A stretch of 64,000 nucleotides of DNA from an uncultured Granulosicoccus sp. (GCA_947499955.1 CANMQI010000006.1:62001-126000); one strand, 5' to 3'. Counted from the first letter of the stretch, positions 16,862 through 27,149 are shown. Program-made: numbers and translations. Notes: generated from the sequence alone by a model not told the origin.

Positions 16862-19414
16862 TCACCCCCCTACCGGCAGTTCTATGGATTGCAGGCGCCA
16901 GATATCCTGGTTGTAGTCGCGCATGGTTCGGTCGGTCGAAAAGCGGGCACTGTTTGCCGTATTCAGAATGCTCTTGCGAGTCCAGCCCGGTACATCACGC
17001 CATGACATCTCGACCAATTCCTGCGCATCCAGATAATCGGGCAAGTCTGCCACCGTCAACCAGGCATCCCCCGGACTACGCGCTGCATCGATCACATGCC
17101 GGATCAGTTCTGACTCACCTGCATCGAACATACCACTGTCAAAGGCTTCGAACAGGCGTTGCAGCCGAGAATCAGCAGCAATGATCGCGGACGGCGTATA
17201 GCCCTTTCTTGCAGCATCGACATCGTCTACCGTGAGTCCGAACTGAAAGAAATTCTCACTCCCTACTGCGTCCAGTATCTCCACATTGGCGCCATCCAGC
17301 GTACCAATGGTCACCGCACCGTTCATCATGAATTTCATGTTGCCAGTGCCTGACGCTTCCTTGCCTGCCGTGGAGACCTGTTCCGACAGGTCAGCCGCCG
17401 GGCAGATCACTTCCATGGCAGAGACGTTGTAATCGGGCAGGAAAACCAGCTTGAGTCGGTCAGCGGTACGCTTGTCCTTGTTGATCACGTCGGCAACATT
17501 GTTGATCAGCTTGATGATCGACTTCGCCATGTAGTAACCGGGCGCAGCCTTGCCGGCAATCAGGACGAATCTGGGTGCGTGGTCCCGTCCGTCCAGCAGA
17601 TCCAGATACACATGCACCGCATGCAGGGTACACAACAGTTGCCGCTTGTATTCATGCATGCGCTTGACCTGAACATCGAACAACATATCGGTATCTACCT
17701 TGATACCTGTGCGCTCGGCGACCAGTTGCGACAAGGCCTGCTTGTTCTGCCTCTTCACATCAACCCACTGCTTCTGGAAAGACTCGTCATCGGCCAGCGG
17801 GATCAGCTCTTCCAGCTGGTCCAGATGACTGATCCAGTTCAGCCCCAGCGTGTCATTCAACAGACTCGTCATGCCAGGGTTGCAGTAAGCCAACCAGCGT
17901 CGCTGAGTCACCCCATTGGTCTTGTTGTTGAAACGGGTCGGCCACAGCGCATTGAAGTTGGCAAACAGCCCCTCCTTCAGGAGTTTCGAATGCAAGGCAG
18001 CAACCCCGTTGATGGAGAAGCTGCCGACAATGGCCAGATGCGCCATGCGTACCACAGGTTGCGCATCGAAGGAGATGATGGACATCTCGGCATGTTGCTG
18101 CAATTGTCCGGGCATGGCCTCCGAGACCTCTTCCAGGAAACGCTTGTTGATTTCCTCGATGATTTCCATGGGCCTTGGCAGTAGCGCACCAATCATGCCC
18201 AGAGACCAGCATTCGAGTGCTTCAGGCAACAGTGTGTGATTGGTGTAAGCCATCACTCGGGTGGTGATGGACCAGGACTCATCCCAGGACAGTTTATGTT
18301 CGTCTATCAGCAGACGCATCAATTCAGGTACTGCAAGACTGGGGTGCGTATCGTTGAGCTGGAAACAGTGGGCGTCGGCAAATCCGACAAAATCGTCGTT
18401 CTGCAACAACCAGATGCGCAATGCATCCTGCAGACTGGCCGACACCAGAAAATACTGCTGACGCAGCCGCAACACCTTGCCATTCTCACTGGCATCATTC
18501 GGGTAGAGCACCATCGTGATGTTCTCGGCTGCATTCTTGGCTGCAACCGCCTCGGTATAGCCACCGGCATTGAATTCGCTGAGATTGAACTCGTCGGTCG
18601 CCGTCGAATTCCACAGCCGCAGCGTATTGACGATTCCATTGTCGTAGCCGGGAACCGGCACATCAAAGGGCACTGCGCGCACATCATCGGTATCGACCCA
18701 GCGGTGGATGACGCTGCCATCCAGAGCCCTGATCAGTTCGACGCGACCACCGAAGTGCACGCGGCAACTCAACTCGGGCCGTTCCAGCTCCCAGACATGC
18801 CCTTCGCTGAGCCAGTTGTCGGGACGCTCGACCTGAAACCCCTTGTCGATCGATTGCCTGAACATGCCATAGCGATAACGCAAGCCATAGCCGGTAACCG
18901 GAAGGGCCAGAGAGGCGCAGCTATCCAGGAAGCAGGCGGCCAGTCTTCCCAGACCGCCATTGCCCAGACCGGCATCGGTTTCCAGTTGTTCGGTCTTCTC
19001 CAGAGTGAGACCCAGTTCTTCCAGAGAGGCGCCCAGTTCATCCTGCAGATTCAGATTGTGCACGGCATTGCGCAAGGCCCGCCCCATCAGAAATTCCATC
19101 GACAGGTAACAGGTATGGCGCGGCACACTGCTCTCAACTGCCTGGCGAGTCGCCAGCCAGCGTTCCATCATCCTGTCACGCACACTCAGGGCCACGGCCT
19201 TGTAGAGGTAATGTGCGGCGGCGTAATCGATGTCACGACCCAGGGTTCGGGTAAAGTGATCGACCACTGCCTGACGCAGTGCGTCCCTGTCGGTGCCAAG
19301 CGGCATCTGATCATGCACCCAGGCGGCGTCAACAGAGACCATCGCCTGCGCGGTGCCGGGGAGTTCGGCAGCTGTTATCGGATTTGTCGAATTCATGATT
19401 TTGTCTTGGCGCAT
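16862..19414 (-). CDS. glgP: Glycogen phosphorylase
   Basis: GlgP releases glucose-1-phosphate from alpha-1,4 chains of glycogen. The 850-residue protein is full length, with LSMEFLMGRALRNAVHNL and GLGNGGLGRLAACFLDSCA near the N-terminus. The pyridoxal-phosphate lysine lies in EASGTGNMKFMMNGAVTIG near residue 690. The track-independent start choices are ATG at 19414 or ATG at 19396 (MNSTNP); neither has a clear Shine-Dalgarno. It heads the leftward glycogen-degradation arm and is divergent from glgC across a 139-nt gap. Confidence 0.97.
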   Translation of the reverse strand: MRQDKIMNSTNPITAAELPGTAQAMVSVDAAWVHDQMPLGTDRDALRQAVVDHFTRTLGRDIDYAAAHYLYKAVALSVRDRMMERWLATRQAVESSVPRHTCYLSMEFLMGRALRNAVHNLNLQDELGASLEELGLTLEKTEQLETDAGLGNGGLGRLAACFLDSCASLALPVTGYGLRYRYGMFRQSIDKGFQVERPDNWLSEGHVWELERPELSCRVHFGGRVELIRALDGSVIHRWVDTDDVRAVPFDVPVPGYDNGIVNTLRLWNSTATDEFNLSEFNAGGYTEAVAAKNAAENITMVLYPNDASENGKVLRLRQQYFLVSASLQDALRIWLLQNDDFVGFADAHCFQLNDTHPSLAVPELMRLLIDEHKLSWDESWSITTRVMAYTNHTLLPEALECWSLGMIGALLPRPMEIIEEINKRFLEEVSEAMPGQLQQHAEMSIISFDAQPVVRMAHLAIVGSFSINGVAALHSKLLKEGLFANFNALWPTRFNNKTNGVTQRRWLAYCNPGMTSLLNDTLGLNWISHLDQLEELIPLADDESFQKQWVDVKRQNKQALSQLVAERTGIKVDTDMLFDVQVKRMHEYKRQLLCTLHAVHVYLDLLDGRDHAPRFVLIAGKAAPGYYMAKSIIKLINNVADVINKDKRTADRLKLVFLPDYNVSAMEVICPAADLSEQVSTAGKEASGTGNMKFMMNGAVTIGTLDGANVEILDAVGSENFFQFGLTVDDVDAARKGYTPSAIIAADSRLQRLFEAFDSGMFDAGESELIRHVIDAARSPGDAWLTVADLPDYLDAQELVEMSWRDVPGWTRKSILNTANSARFSTDRTMRDYNQDIWRLQSIELPVGG

Positions 19415-19553
19415 CGTTCAACACAATGTAATTGATTGGTTGACGAAATGATCAGGAAATGGCAGAGAAGTTGTGACCGTATTCTTTTCACAAGTGCTTT
19501 GCCAATACTAGGTCTATTGGTTAAGCTGGACGCATCATAACCAGGGCGACGGA
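19415..19553. promoter_or_regulatory. Divergent glgP / glgC promoter region
   Basis: A 139-nt gap separates the leftward degradation genes from the rightward synthesis genes, so it should hold both promoters and would allow joint control of the two arms. It is AT-rich relative to its flanks (for example GTAATTGATTGG and TATTCTTTTCAC). I see no operator that I can assign to a known regulator. Confidence 0.4.
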
Positions 19554-20831
19554 ATGAGCATGATAGAGGAAAGACAGATATCTCGGCTAACTAGAGACAC
19601 GTTGGCCTTGATACTTGCTGGTGGGCAGGGAAGCAGGTTGCATGAACTGACTCAATGGCGAGCGAAGCCGGCTGTCCCATTCGGTGGCAAATTCAGGATC
19701 ATCGACTTCGCATTGTCCAACTGCATCAACTCGGGCATTCGACGTGTCGGGGTAGCGACACAGTACAAGTCGCATTCACTGGTACGGCATATCGGTCGCG
19801 GGTGGTCCGGTTTCAAGGCGGAGTTCGGTGAGTTCGTTGAAATCCTGCCGGCTTCCATGCGTGTTGATGAAGGCTGGTACAAGGGAACGGCGGATGCCGT
19901 CTATCAGAACCTGGATATCATTCGCACACACCAGCCCAGGTTCGTCATGGTGCTCGGTGGTGACCATATCTACAAGATGGATTACGGCCCGTTGATCTCT
20001 GCCCACAATACCCGTGAGGCTGACATGACACTGTGCTGTGTGGAAGTATCCGTCGAAGAGGCTGCCGGTGCATTCGGTGTGGTGAAGGTCGATACCGAAG
20101 GTCGTGTCCTGGAGTTTCAGGAAAAACCGGCCGAACCCGCTGAAATTCCGGGCAAGCCGGGTCGTGTTCTGGCGTCCATGGGCAACTATGTCTTCAACAC
20201 CGAGTTTCTCTATCAGGAACTGATTCAGGACGCAGATGCGGAAGGCAGTTCACACGATTTCGGCAAGGACATCCTGCCACGCATCGTCGACAAATATACT
20301 ATTTTTGCCTTCAGGCTCGGCGACGATCAACCACACAGTACAGCTCAACCCTACTGGCGGGATGTCGGTACGCTCGACGCCTTCTGGGAAGCGAACATGG
20401 AACTGGTGGACTTCGAACCCGAACTCGATCTCTACGATACCGAATGGCCTATCTACACCTATCAGATGCAACTGCCATCCGCAAAATTCGTGCACGATAC
20501 CGCTGATCGCCGCGGCATGGCGCTCAACTGTATTGTCTCGGGTGGCTGTATCGTGTCGGGAGGCAAGGCCAGCCGCTCGCTGCTGTTCAGCAATGTCCGC
20601 CTGCGCTCCTACAGTGATGTCGAGGATTCTGTCATCATGCCCGATGTCGAGATCGGACGAAATTGCACGATCAAGCGCGCCATCATCGACACTGGCACAA
20701 TATTGCCCGAAGGAACCGAAGTCGGATTGGACGCCGAGGCCGACCGGGCCAAGGGTTTTCGAGTGACGGATAGCGGCATCACGCTGGTGACGCCTGACCA
20801 CTTCGGTCAGAAACTGCACTTCGTTCGCTGA
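19554..20831 (+). CDS. glgC: Glucose-1-phosphate adenylyltransferase
   Basis: GlgC makes ADP-glucose from ATP and glucose-1-phosphate, the committed and allosterically controlled step of glycogen synthesis. The 425-residue protein has [19 protein letters not shown] and [19 protein letters not shown] at the N-terminus, [27 protein letters not shown] and FQEKPAEP (substrate-binding). A C-terminal left-handed beta-helix region follows ([34 protein letters not shown]). Length is normal for the bacterial homotetrameric enzyme. The ATG at 19554 has a short GGA upstream. First gene of the glgCAB operon; glgA follows after 40 nt. Confidence 0.97.
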   Translation: MSMIEERQISRLTRDTLALILAGGQGSRLHELTQWRAKPAVPFGGKFRIIDFALSNCINSGIRRVGVATQYKSHSLVRHIGRGWSGFKAEFGEFVEILPASMRVDEGWYKGTADAVYQNLDIIRTHQPRFVMVLGGDHIYKMDYGPLISAHNTREADMTLCCVEVSVEEAAGAFGVVKVDTEGRVLEFQEKPAEPAEIPGKPGRVLASMGNYVFNTEFLYQELIQDADAEGSSHDFGKDILPRIVDKYTIFAFRLGDDQPHSTAQPYWRDVGTLDAFWEANMELVDFEPELDLYDTEWPIYTYQMQLPSAKFVHDTADRRGMALNCIVSGGCIVSGGKASRSLLFSNVRLRSYSDVEDSVIMPDVEIGRNCTIKRAIIDTGTILPEGTEVGLDAEADRAKGFRVTDSGITLVTPDHFGQKLHFVR

Positions 20832-20871
20832 CCGCACTCAGTTCCAGGACTCTTAAAGGAATAACGCACTC

Positions 20872-22425
20872 ATGACCCATATCTGCATGCTGGCGGCAGA
20901 AAATGACGTAATTCCCGGCGGCAAGGTGGGTGGTATCGGCGATGTCGTACGCGATATCCCGAAAGCGCTTGCCAGTCAGGGAGCCATCGTTACGGTTCTC
21001 ATCCCTGCCTATGGCGCTTTCCATCAGCTTCCCGGAGCGACGCCGGTCGGTGTCTGTACGGCCGTCTTTCGTGGACGGACCGAACGAGTCGAAATATACG
21101 AACTGTTCGCAGGCCGTGACAAAGGTGTGCGCTACCTGGTAGCGCATCATCCACTGTTCGCCATTGGTGGCAAGGGGCGAGTCTATTGCAACGATGAAGA
21201 CAACCAGCCGTTTGCCACCGATGCCAACAAGTTCGCCTTGTTCTGCGTGGCCAGTCTGCGCGCCATCAAGGAAGGTCTGATCGAGCCGGTGGATGTCCTG
21301 CACCTGCATGACTGGCACACCGGGCTGGCGGCGGCACTGCTCAAATACGACCCCGACTACCAGACGCTCAAACCGCTCAGAGTTGCATTCAGCATCCACA
21401 ACCTGGCGCTGCAGGGCATCAGACCCTTTGCCGGGCACGAGTCCTCATTACAAGGCTGGTTTCCGCACCTGATCTACAATCCTGTGGAACTGGCGGACCC
21501 TCGATGGCCACAATGCGTCAACCCGATTGCCACCGCCGTTCGCATTGCCGATGTGGTACACACGGTCTCCCCCACCTATGCAACAGAGATTGTGCAGGCC
21601 AATGACAACGCCAAGGGATTCCATGGCGGCGAAGGGCTGGAGCGCGATCTGCAACAGGCTGCCAGCCTGGGCAAGTTGACCGGCATCATCAACGGGATCG
21701 ACTATGACACTCCGGTTGAAGGCCGCCTTGACTGGTCTGCATTCATGCGCAGTGCCGCCGATGAAATGCTGAAGCTCATGGCACGACGGCCAGATCTGCG
21801 ATCGCTCGATTACGTTGCGCACCAACGACTGCTTCGCTGGCAACAACAGACCAGACCAGCACATATCATTACCGGCGTTGGACGCCTGACTGATCAGAAA
21901 ATGGCCTTGTTGCTTCAACCCCTGCCTGATGGAAGCATACCGCTGGATCTGATGCTCGACTCATTGAAGGGTCGTGGCATGCTGTTGCTGCTGGGTTCGG
22001 GAGATGCCCAGCTGGAACAGCACTGCCGCGTCATCGCAGCGCGACACACTCACTTTCTGTTTCTCAACCAGTATTCCGAAAAGCTGTCCAATCTGCTGTT
22101 CAGCAACGGTGATCTGTTCCTGATGCCCAGCTCGTTCGAACCGTGTGGTATCAGTCAGATGCTGGCCATGAGACAGGGCCAACCAGTACTGGCGCATGCG
22201 GTTGGCGGACTGTGCGATACCATCAGCGACAACGTAGATGGCTTTCTCTTCTCGGGTGACTCCATGCCGGCACAGGCAACGCAGATGCTCGATCGCTTCG
22301 ATGCGGTACTCGAACTACGAGAGAAAAGACCAGACGATTTTTGCGATATAGCCGCGCGCGCCCGAGCGCAACGCTTCGAATGGCACGACAGTGCCACCCG
22401 CTACCTTTCGGAACTGTACTCATGA
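20872..22425 (+). CDS. glgA: Glycogen synthase (ADP-glucose, GT5)
   Basis: GlgA transfers glucose from ADP-glucose to the growing alpha-1,4 chain. The GT5 N-terminal glycine-rich loop reads PGGKVGGIGDVVRDIPKAL (K-x-G-G; commonly KTGGLAD, so V, I and G substitutions here), with HLHDWHTGLAAALL and SIHNLALQGIRPF after it. The GT-B C-terminal half has GVGRLTDQK and the donor-site MPSSFEPCGISQMLAMRQG. At 517 residues it is slightly longer than enteric GlgA (about 477). AAAGGA lies 11 nt before the ATG. The stop overlaps the start of glgB (ATGA), giving translational coupling. Confidence 0.94.
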   Translation: MTHICMLAAENDVIPGGKVGGIGDVVRDIPKALASQGAIVTVLIPAYGAFHQLPGATPVGVCTAVFRGRTERVEIYELFAGRDKGVRYLVAHHPLFAIGGKGRVYCNDEDNQPFATDANKFALFCVASLRAIKEGLIEPVDVLHLHDWHTGLAAALLKYDPDYQTLKPLRVAFSIHNLALQGIRPFAGHESSLQGWFPHLIYNPVELADPRWPQCVNPIATAVRIADVVHTVSPTYATEIVQANDNAKGFHGGEGLERDLQQAASLGKLTGIINGIDYDTPVEGRLDWSAFMRSAADEMLKLMARRPDLRSLDYVAHQRLLRWQQQTRPAHIITGVGRLTDQKMALLLQPLPDGSIPLDLMLDSLKGRGMLLLLGSGDAQLEQHCRVIAARHTHFLFLNQYSEKLSNLLFSNGDLFLMPSSFEPCGISQMLAMRQGQPVLAHAVGGLCDTISDNVDGFLFSGDSMPAQATQMLDRFDAVLELREKRPDDFCDIAARARAQRFEWHDSATRYLSELYS

Positions 22426-24695
22426 ATTCCATTCTTGATCACGCCGAAGTCAATGCCATCGTCGAGGGCCGTCACCCGGAACCCTTTTCGGTGCTCGGTC
22501 AACACCCGATCAGCGACGAAGCTGCAGAGACTCTCGGCGGCCGCGCCGTCCTTCGGACCTTCCAGCCGCACGCCGAAGAGGTGTCGGCGCTCGATGCGGA
22601 AGGTCAGCGAATTCCGATGGAGCGCGTTCACCCTCACGGTCTGTTCGAAGTGCTCATTCCCGAGTCCATCGGTCCGTATCGACTGGAGCTGACCCGCGAA
22701 CAGCACCAATGGGAAATCATCGACGCCTATTCCATGACCTCTCCCATGGGAGAAATGGATCGCTACCTGCTCAACGAAGGCACTCATCAGGAGCTGTATC
22801 AGGTACTGGGTTCCAACCCCATGCAGTTCCAGGGCGTGGCCGGTGTGGAGTTTGCCGTCTGGGCCCCCAATGCCCGCAGGGTCAGTGTCGTGGGAGATTT
22901 CAATGACTGGGATGGACGGCGACACGTCATGCGCTCACACCCCGGCAGCGGCGTGTGGGACATCTTCATTCCGGCCGTCGGCAATGGCGCACTCTACAAG
23001 TTCGAGATCGTCGCCAATGATGGTCGCCTGTTGCCCCTGAAGCACGATCCGTACGCGCCTTATTTCGAGCAACCGCCGGGCAATGCCTCGATCGTTTTCG
23101 AAAGCCAGTTCATCTGGAGTGACGATGATTATCAAGAGCGCAAGAAAGCGCTCGATATGCGTCACGAACCCATCTCGATCTATGAGGTGCATGCCGGTTC
23201 ATGGCGGCTGAACATGCACGGAGAATCCCTGACCTACGTCGAGATGGCGAAGACCCTGCTGCCCTATGTGCTGGAAAACGGCTTCACCCACGTTGAACTC
23301 ATGCCCGTCACCGAGCATCCCTTCGACGGATCCTGGGGCTATCAACCCATTGGCCTGTTCGCCCCCACCTCACGCTTCGGCAGTCCGGATGACTTCCGGC
23401 ACTTCGTCGATGCCTGTCACGCCGCCGGAATCGGCGTCATCATGGACTGGGTACCTGCACACTTTCCGACAGATTCCCACGGCCTTGGCGAATTTGACGG
23501 CACGCACCTGTACGAGCATGCCGACCCCAGACAAGGCATGCATCAGGACTGGCAGACGCTTATCTACAACTTCGGACGAGCCGAAGTCTCCAATTACCTG
23601 TTGAGTAACGCCTTGTACTGGATACGGGAATTCCATCTGGATGGTCTGCGTGTCGATGCGGTCGCCTCGATGCTCTATCTGGATTACTCCAGGGAACAGG
23701 GTCAGTGGATACCCAACCGTTTCGGTGGTCGCGAAAATCTGGAGGCCATCGATTTCCTCAAACGCATGAACATTCTGGTGCATGCCGAAGGCGGCATGAC
23801 CCTGGCGGAAGAATCCACCAGTTTTCCCGGTGTCAGCCACCCCACCTACAACAATGGTCTCGGCTTCACGTTCAAGTGGAACATGGGTTGGATGCACGAC
23901 ATGCTCGACTACATGAGCAAGGATTCTGCCTATCGCAAGTATCATCACAACAGCCTGACCTTCGGCATGATCTACGCATTCAGCGAAAATTTCTGCCTGC
24001 CCTTCTCGCACGACGAAGTGGTCTATGGCAAGGGCTCGATGATCAACAAGATGCCCGGCGATGACTGGCAGAAGTTTGCCAATCTGCGTGCCTTGTACGG
24101 CATGATGTGGAGTTATCCGGGCAAGAAGCTCAACTTCATGGGCGGTGAAATTGCCCAGTACGGCGAGTGGCAGCATAGCGGCAGTATTCAGTGGCACTTG
24201 CTGGATCAGGCCAAGCACCAGGGCATCCTGCGTCTGGTACGTGATCTGAACCACCTGTACCAGAAGCATCCTGCCCTGTATGAGACCGACTGCGATGCAG
24301 AAGGCTTTGAATGGATAGACTGCGACGATCACGAACAAAGCGTGATTTCCTTCTACCGCTACTCAGCCGATCGCAAGCGCAGCTGCATCACGATCTGCAA
24401 CTTCACGCCTGTGATTCGCACCCAGTATGTGGTCGGGGTCAATGAGCTTGGTGATTACCGGGAACTGATCAATACGGACAGTGAATATTATGGTGGCAGC
24501 GGACAGAGCAATCAGGCGGTGGGCTCTGTGGTACCCGCAATCGGCGCAAGCCTGGCTGATGGTGCTGACAGCGCTCAACCGGAAGCTCTACCCATCCAGG
24601 CCCATGATGAGGCGGCGCACAACCGACCTGCCTGCCTGAAACTCACGTTACCTCCTCTGGCAGTGCTGATACTGGAACATACCGGTCCGGGCTAG
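22422..24695 (+). CDS. glgB: 1,4-alpha-glucan branching enzyme
   Basis: GlgB introduces alpha-1,6 branches into glycogen. The 757-residue GH13 protein has the N1 and CBM48 domains (GVEFAVWAPNARRVSVVGDF near residue 145), then VHAGSWR and ELMPVTEHPFDGSWGYQ. Catalytic residues are in LDGLRVDAVASMLYLDYSR (nucleophile), NILVHAEGGMTLAEES (acid/base) and LPFSHDEVVYGKGS. The C-terminal beta domain carries an unusual inserted stretch rich in Ala, Asp and Glu (around SLADGADSAQPEALPIQ) before the last strands, which makes the protein some 25-30 residues longer than usual. The ATG at 22422 overlaps the glgA stop; the open frame upstream of it lies inside glgA. Confidence 0.96.
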   Translation: MNSILDHAEVNAIVEGRHPEPFSVLGQHPISDEAAETLGGRAVLRTFQPHAEEVSALDAEGQRIPMERVHPHGLFEVLIPESIGPYRLELTREQHQWEIIDAYSMTSPMGEMDRYLLNEGTHQELYQVLGSNPMQFQGVAGVEFAVWAPNARRVSVVGDFNDWDGRRHVMRSHPGSGVWDIFIPAVGNGALYKFEIVANDGRLLPLKHDPYAPYFEQPPGNASIVFESQFIWSDDDYQERKKALDMRHEPISIYEVHAGSWRLNMHGESLTYVEMAKTLLPYVLENGFTHVELMPVTEHPFDGSWGYQPIGLFAPTSRFGSPDDFRHFVDACHAAGIGVIMDWVPAHFPTDSHGLGEFDGTHLYEHADPRQGMHQDWQTLIYNFGRAEVSNYLLSNALYWIREFHLDGLRVDAVASMLYLDYSREQGQWIPNRFGGRENLEAIDFLKRMNILVHAEGGMTLAEESTSFPGVSHPTYNNGLGFTFKWNMGWMHDMLDYMSKDSAYRKYHHNSLTFGMIYAFSENFCLPFSHDEVVYGKGSMINKMPGDDWQKFANLRALYGMMWSYPGKKLNFMGGEIAQYGEWQHSGSIQWHLLDQAKHQGILRLVRDLNHLYQKHPALYETDCDAEGFEWIDCDDHEQSVISFYRYSADRKRSCITICNFTPVIRTQYVVGVNELGDYRELINTDSEYYGGSGQSNQAVGSVVPAIGASLADGADSAQPEALPIQAHDEAAHNRPACLKLTLPPLAVLILEHTGPG

Positions 24696-24711
24696 CACGA
24701 CTGGCTAGCCC
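24689..24711 (+). terminator. Hairpin at the end of glgB
   Basis: GGGCTAGC (24689-24696) and GCTAGCCC (24704-24711) form a perfect 8-bp stem with a 7-nt loop, overlapping the glgB stop codon. There is no T-run afterwards, so it is a possible terminator or RNA-stabilising hairpin rather than a canonical intrinsic terminator. Confidence 0.45.
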
Positions 24712-24870
24712 TGCGATACACTGCGCGGCTATGGATACGAACTCGTGCAAGCAGGCACTGCCCGCTTGTCGAGGGCTCGCCGCGACTCCCGGCCCTGTCG
24801 GCTGCAAGGTCGCGGCGCGTCTACCGACCTCGAGTCGTGTCCGAACAATCGGATACCGGTACTGCCAAAC

Positions 24871-26391
24871 ATGAAGAAATTGCTAGTTCTTGCCCTGTTG
24901 GGCCTGATTCTGGGCGCTGGGGCATGGAAAGTTCAAAACCCGGACGGTACGCTCGACGATGCTCGCATCCAGGCCGAGGCGCTTGGAAGCAGACTCCAAT
25001 CGGGCATACAGGCCGTTCGTCTGTCAGGTACTGCTGAAACCGGGGCGCCTCGGCAGACGCTGGACGAGAGACTGTCGCTTCTGGAAGAATCCATTGTTGC
25101 CGGTAGCAACGACGATCTGCCGACCACGGTAGACGAACTGAGCGAAGTGGCACAGGATGCCGAAGCGGGCAATGCTGCCAACGTGGTCAGGCTCGATGCC
25201 ATTGACAGCCGCCTGGAACTCCTGGTACGACGCCTTGATGAACAGACTGTCGATCAAGGCCTGCAGAGCATGCAGGAAAGCGTTGATGCCATCGCCGCCG
25301 ATGTCGCCTCTCTGCGCGAATCAGCCAATACGCGTGACACTGCTGTCAGCGACGAATTGGCGACGGTCAGCGAGCAGCTTGCAGCACTGGGCCTGCGCCT
25401 CGATACCCTGGCAGCGGGTACGACCAATGACTTGCCCGAGAGCGATACTGATGGCACCGGCAGCAGTTCATCCCTGGCAGCTACTCTCGACGAACGATTC
25501 AAGACGCTTGAATCTCGACTGAATACGGTCAACTCGGATTCTCGTCGCATCGCCACCCTCACCGAACAGCTGGAAGCCACCCGTGAGGAAATCAGTCAGC
25601 TTCAACAGTCAACAGCTACCAATAGTCGCAACGTCAATCGTCTGAGTGGTTCTGTCACACAGCTGCGCACCGCCGGCGAATCCATGTCCATCGATGCCGT
25701 ACAGGCAGAGATCCGGGACCAGCTGGCGCTGGTGCAGTCTCAAGTCGAAAGCGGGGGCGCCGCCGGTAACACCGCGGCACTGCAAGGATTGCTCGACAAC
25801 ACGCGCAATCGTGTCAAGGCTCTGAAATCACGCATACAGGAGCTGCCGGCATCCACCACCGAGGCGACCAATGCGCAGGATGTGCAGAGCGCTCTTGAAT
25901 CCCGGATCGTCTCACTCGACAAACGCCTGAAGGATATCGGCACTGCAAAACCGATTCCTGCCGACGCCCCGTCAGGCGGCCAGCAAGACGCCAAGCCGCT
26001 TGCCTCGGATGATTTTGTCACGCGGGATGATCTGCGTGAACCGACAGAACCGCAAGCCGTGCAATACAAGATCTACTTCAACCGCAATAGTGTCGAAATT
26101 ACCAACGACGCTGCGCTCGTTCTGGATTCCTTCATCGCACAGGAGAAAAACCGTACAACGGGTGTATCGATATTCGGGTTTACCGACAGGCTCGGTTCAG
26201 CCACCTACAACCAGCAGCTGGCGTTGCAGCGTGCCACCAATGTCCGTTCGTATCTGATACAGAACGGTTTCGATTACACCATGATCAAGGCACTCAACGG
26301 GCTGGGAGAAGATGCTGCGGCAGCCGTTCTGCCCGACAACGCCGACGATGCTCAACAGCGTGTGGTGGTGCTGTACGCCTCACAGCCTTAG
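24871..26391 (+). CDS. OmpA-family C-terminal domain protein with long coiled coil
   Basis: A 506-residue envelope protein. An N-terminal hydrophobic anchor (LLVLALLGLILGAGAW) has no lipobox cysteine. Residues about 40-360 are Leu/Glu/Gln/Ser-rich heptad-like repeats predicted to form a coiled coil. The last 110 residues form an OmpA-like peptidoglycan-binding domain: YKIYFNRNSVEIT, FGFTDRLGSATYNQQLALQR and NVRSYLIQNGF, keeping the Asp and Arg that bind diaminopimelate. The frame is open from 24745, but ATG 24871 gives the hydrophobic N-terminus. It probably spans from inner membrane to cell wall. It lies 175 nt after glgB; any link to glycogen is only positional. Confidence 0.8.
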   Translation: MKKLLVLALLGLILGAGAWKVQNPDGTLDDARIQAEALGSRLQSGIQAVRLSGTAETGAPRQTLDERLSLLEESIVAGSNDDLPTTVDELSEVAQDAEAGNAANVVRLDAIDSRLELLVRRLDEQTVDQGLQSMQESVDAIAADVASLRESANTRDTAVSDELATVSEQLAALGLRLDTLAAGTTNDLPESDTDGTGSSSSLAATLDERFKTLESRLNTVNSDSRRIATLTEQLEATREEISQLQQSTATNSRNVNRLSGSVTQLRTAGESMSIDAVQAEIRDQLALVQSQVESGGAAGNTAALQGLLDNTRNRVKALKSRIQELPASTTEATNAQDVQSALESRIVSLDKRLKDIGTAKPIPADAPSGGQQDAKPLASDDFVTRDDLREPTEPQAVQYKIYFNRNSVEITNDAALVLDSFIAQEKNRTTGVSIFGFTDRLGSATYNQQLALQRATNVRSYLIQNGFDYTMIKALNGLGEDAAAAVLPDNADDAQQRVVVLYASQP

Positions 26392-26528
26392 ATCAGAACA
26401 TCCTGATCGTTGCCGTTCTGCTGCAAATCGGCTGATTCGATCGATTCGCAGCGCAGCTACGGGCACAGATCACAGATTTCGTTCAGCCGTTCAAGTCACT
26501 CAATCAATCAAACCTCGGAGACCAGCTC

Positions 26529-27149
26529 ATGTCGGGCATGAATATTCAGGCAAGTGACTGTCTGCTGATCATCGATGTGCAAAACGACTTCTGTAGCGCA
26601 GGCTCACTGGCAGTGCCCGATGCCGAAGCCGTTCTGCCCCTGATCAATGAATTCATTCCACAGTTCGACACCGTGGTCATGACGCAGGACTGGCACCCGG
26701 CGGGACATTCCAGCTTTGCCAGCAGCCATCCGGGCAAGCAGGCCTTCGAGACAATTACCCTGCCCTATGGCGAACAGACACTGTGGCCGGATCACTGTGT
26801 TCAGGGTAGCCATGGGGCCGATTTCCATCCGGATCTGCACACGGATGGTGCTCAGCTGATCATTCGCAAGGGCTTCCGAACGGCAATCGATTCCTACTCG
26901 GCGTTCTACGAAAACGATCACAGCACCACGACCGGGCTCACCGGCTACCTGCAACAGCGCGGTATTCGCCGCCTGTTCTGCGTCGGTCTGGCTCTGGACT
27001 ACTGCGTTCGCTTCTCTGCCGTTGATGCCCGCCGCGAAGGCTTTGACGCCGTCGTACTGGAAAAAGCCTGCCGCGGTATCGACCTCGATGGCTCCAATGA
27101 CACCGCCCTTGCCCAGATGCGAGACGCCGGGGTTGTCATCGCATCATGA
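26529..27149 (+). CDS. pncA: Nicotinamidase (pyrazinamidase)
   Basis: PncA deamidates nicotinamide to nicotinate for NAD salvage. The 206-residue isochorismatase-fold protein carries the catalytic triad in the expected places: Asp in CLLIIDVQNDFCSAGSLAVP, Lys in IIRKGFRTAIDSYSAFYEN and Cys in CVGLALDYCVRFSAVDAR. Metal ligands fit TQDWHPAGHSSFASSHPG. The start ATG at 26529 has CGGAG about 9 nt upstream; an in-frame ATG lies 9 nt further on. The gene converges on the XRE regulator gene and overlaps its end by 6 nt. Confidence 0.95.
   Translation: MSGMNIQASDCLLIIDVQNDFCSAGSLAVPDAEAVLPLINEFIPQFDTVVMTQDWHPAGHSSFASSHPGKQAFETITLPYGEQTLWPDHCVQGSHGADFHPDLHTDGAQLIIRKGFRTAIDSYSAFYENDHSTTTGLTGYLQQRGIRRLFCVGLALDYCVRFSAVDARREGFDAVVLEKACRGIDLDGSNDTALAQMRDAGVVIAS

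Noticed and set aside
18236-19435. A 399-codon plus-strand frame inside glgP
   Set aside because: It is antisense to the strongly conserved glgP sequence and resembles no protein.
26392-26528. tRNA or small RNA gene in the gap before pncA
   Set aside because: Only a short GATCAG/CTGATC hairpin is present; no cloverleaf or T-loop sequence can be seen.
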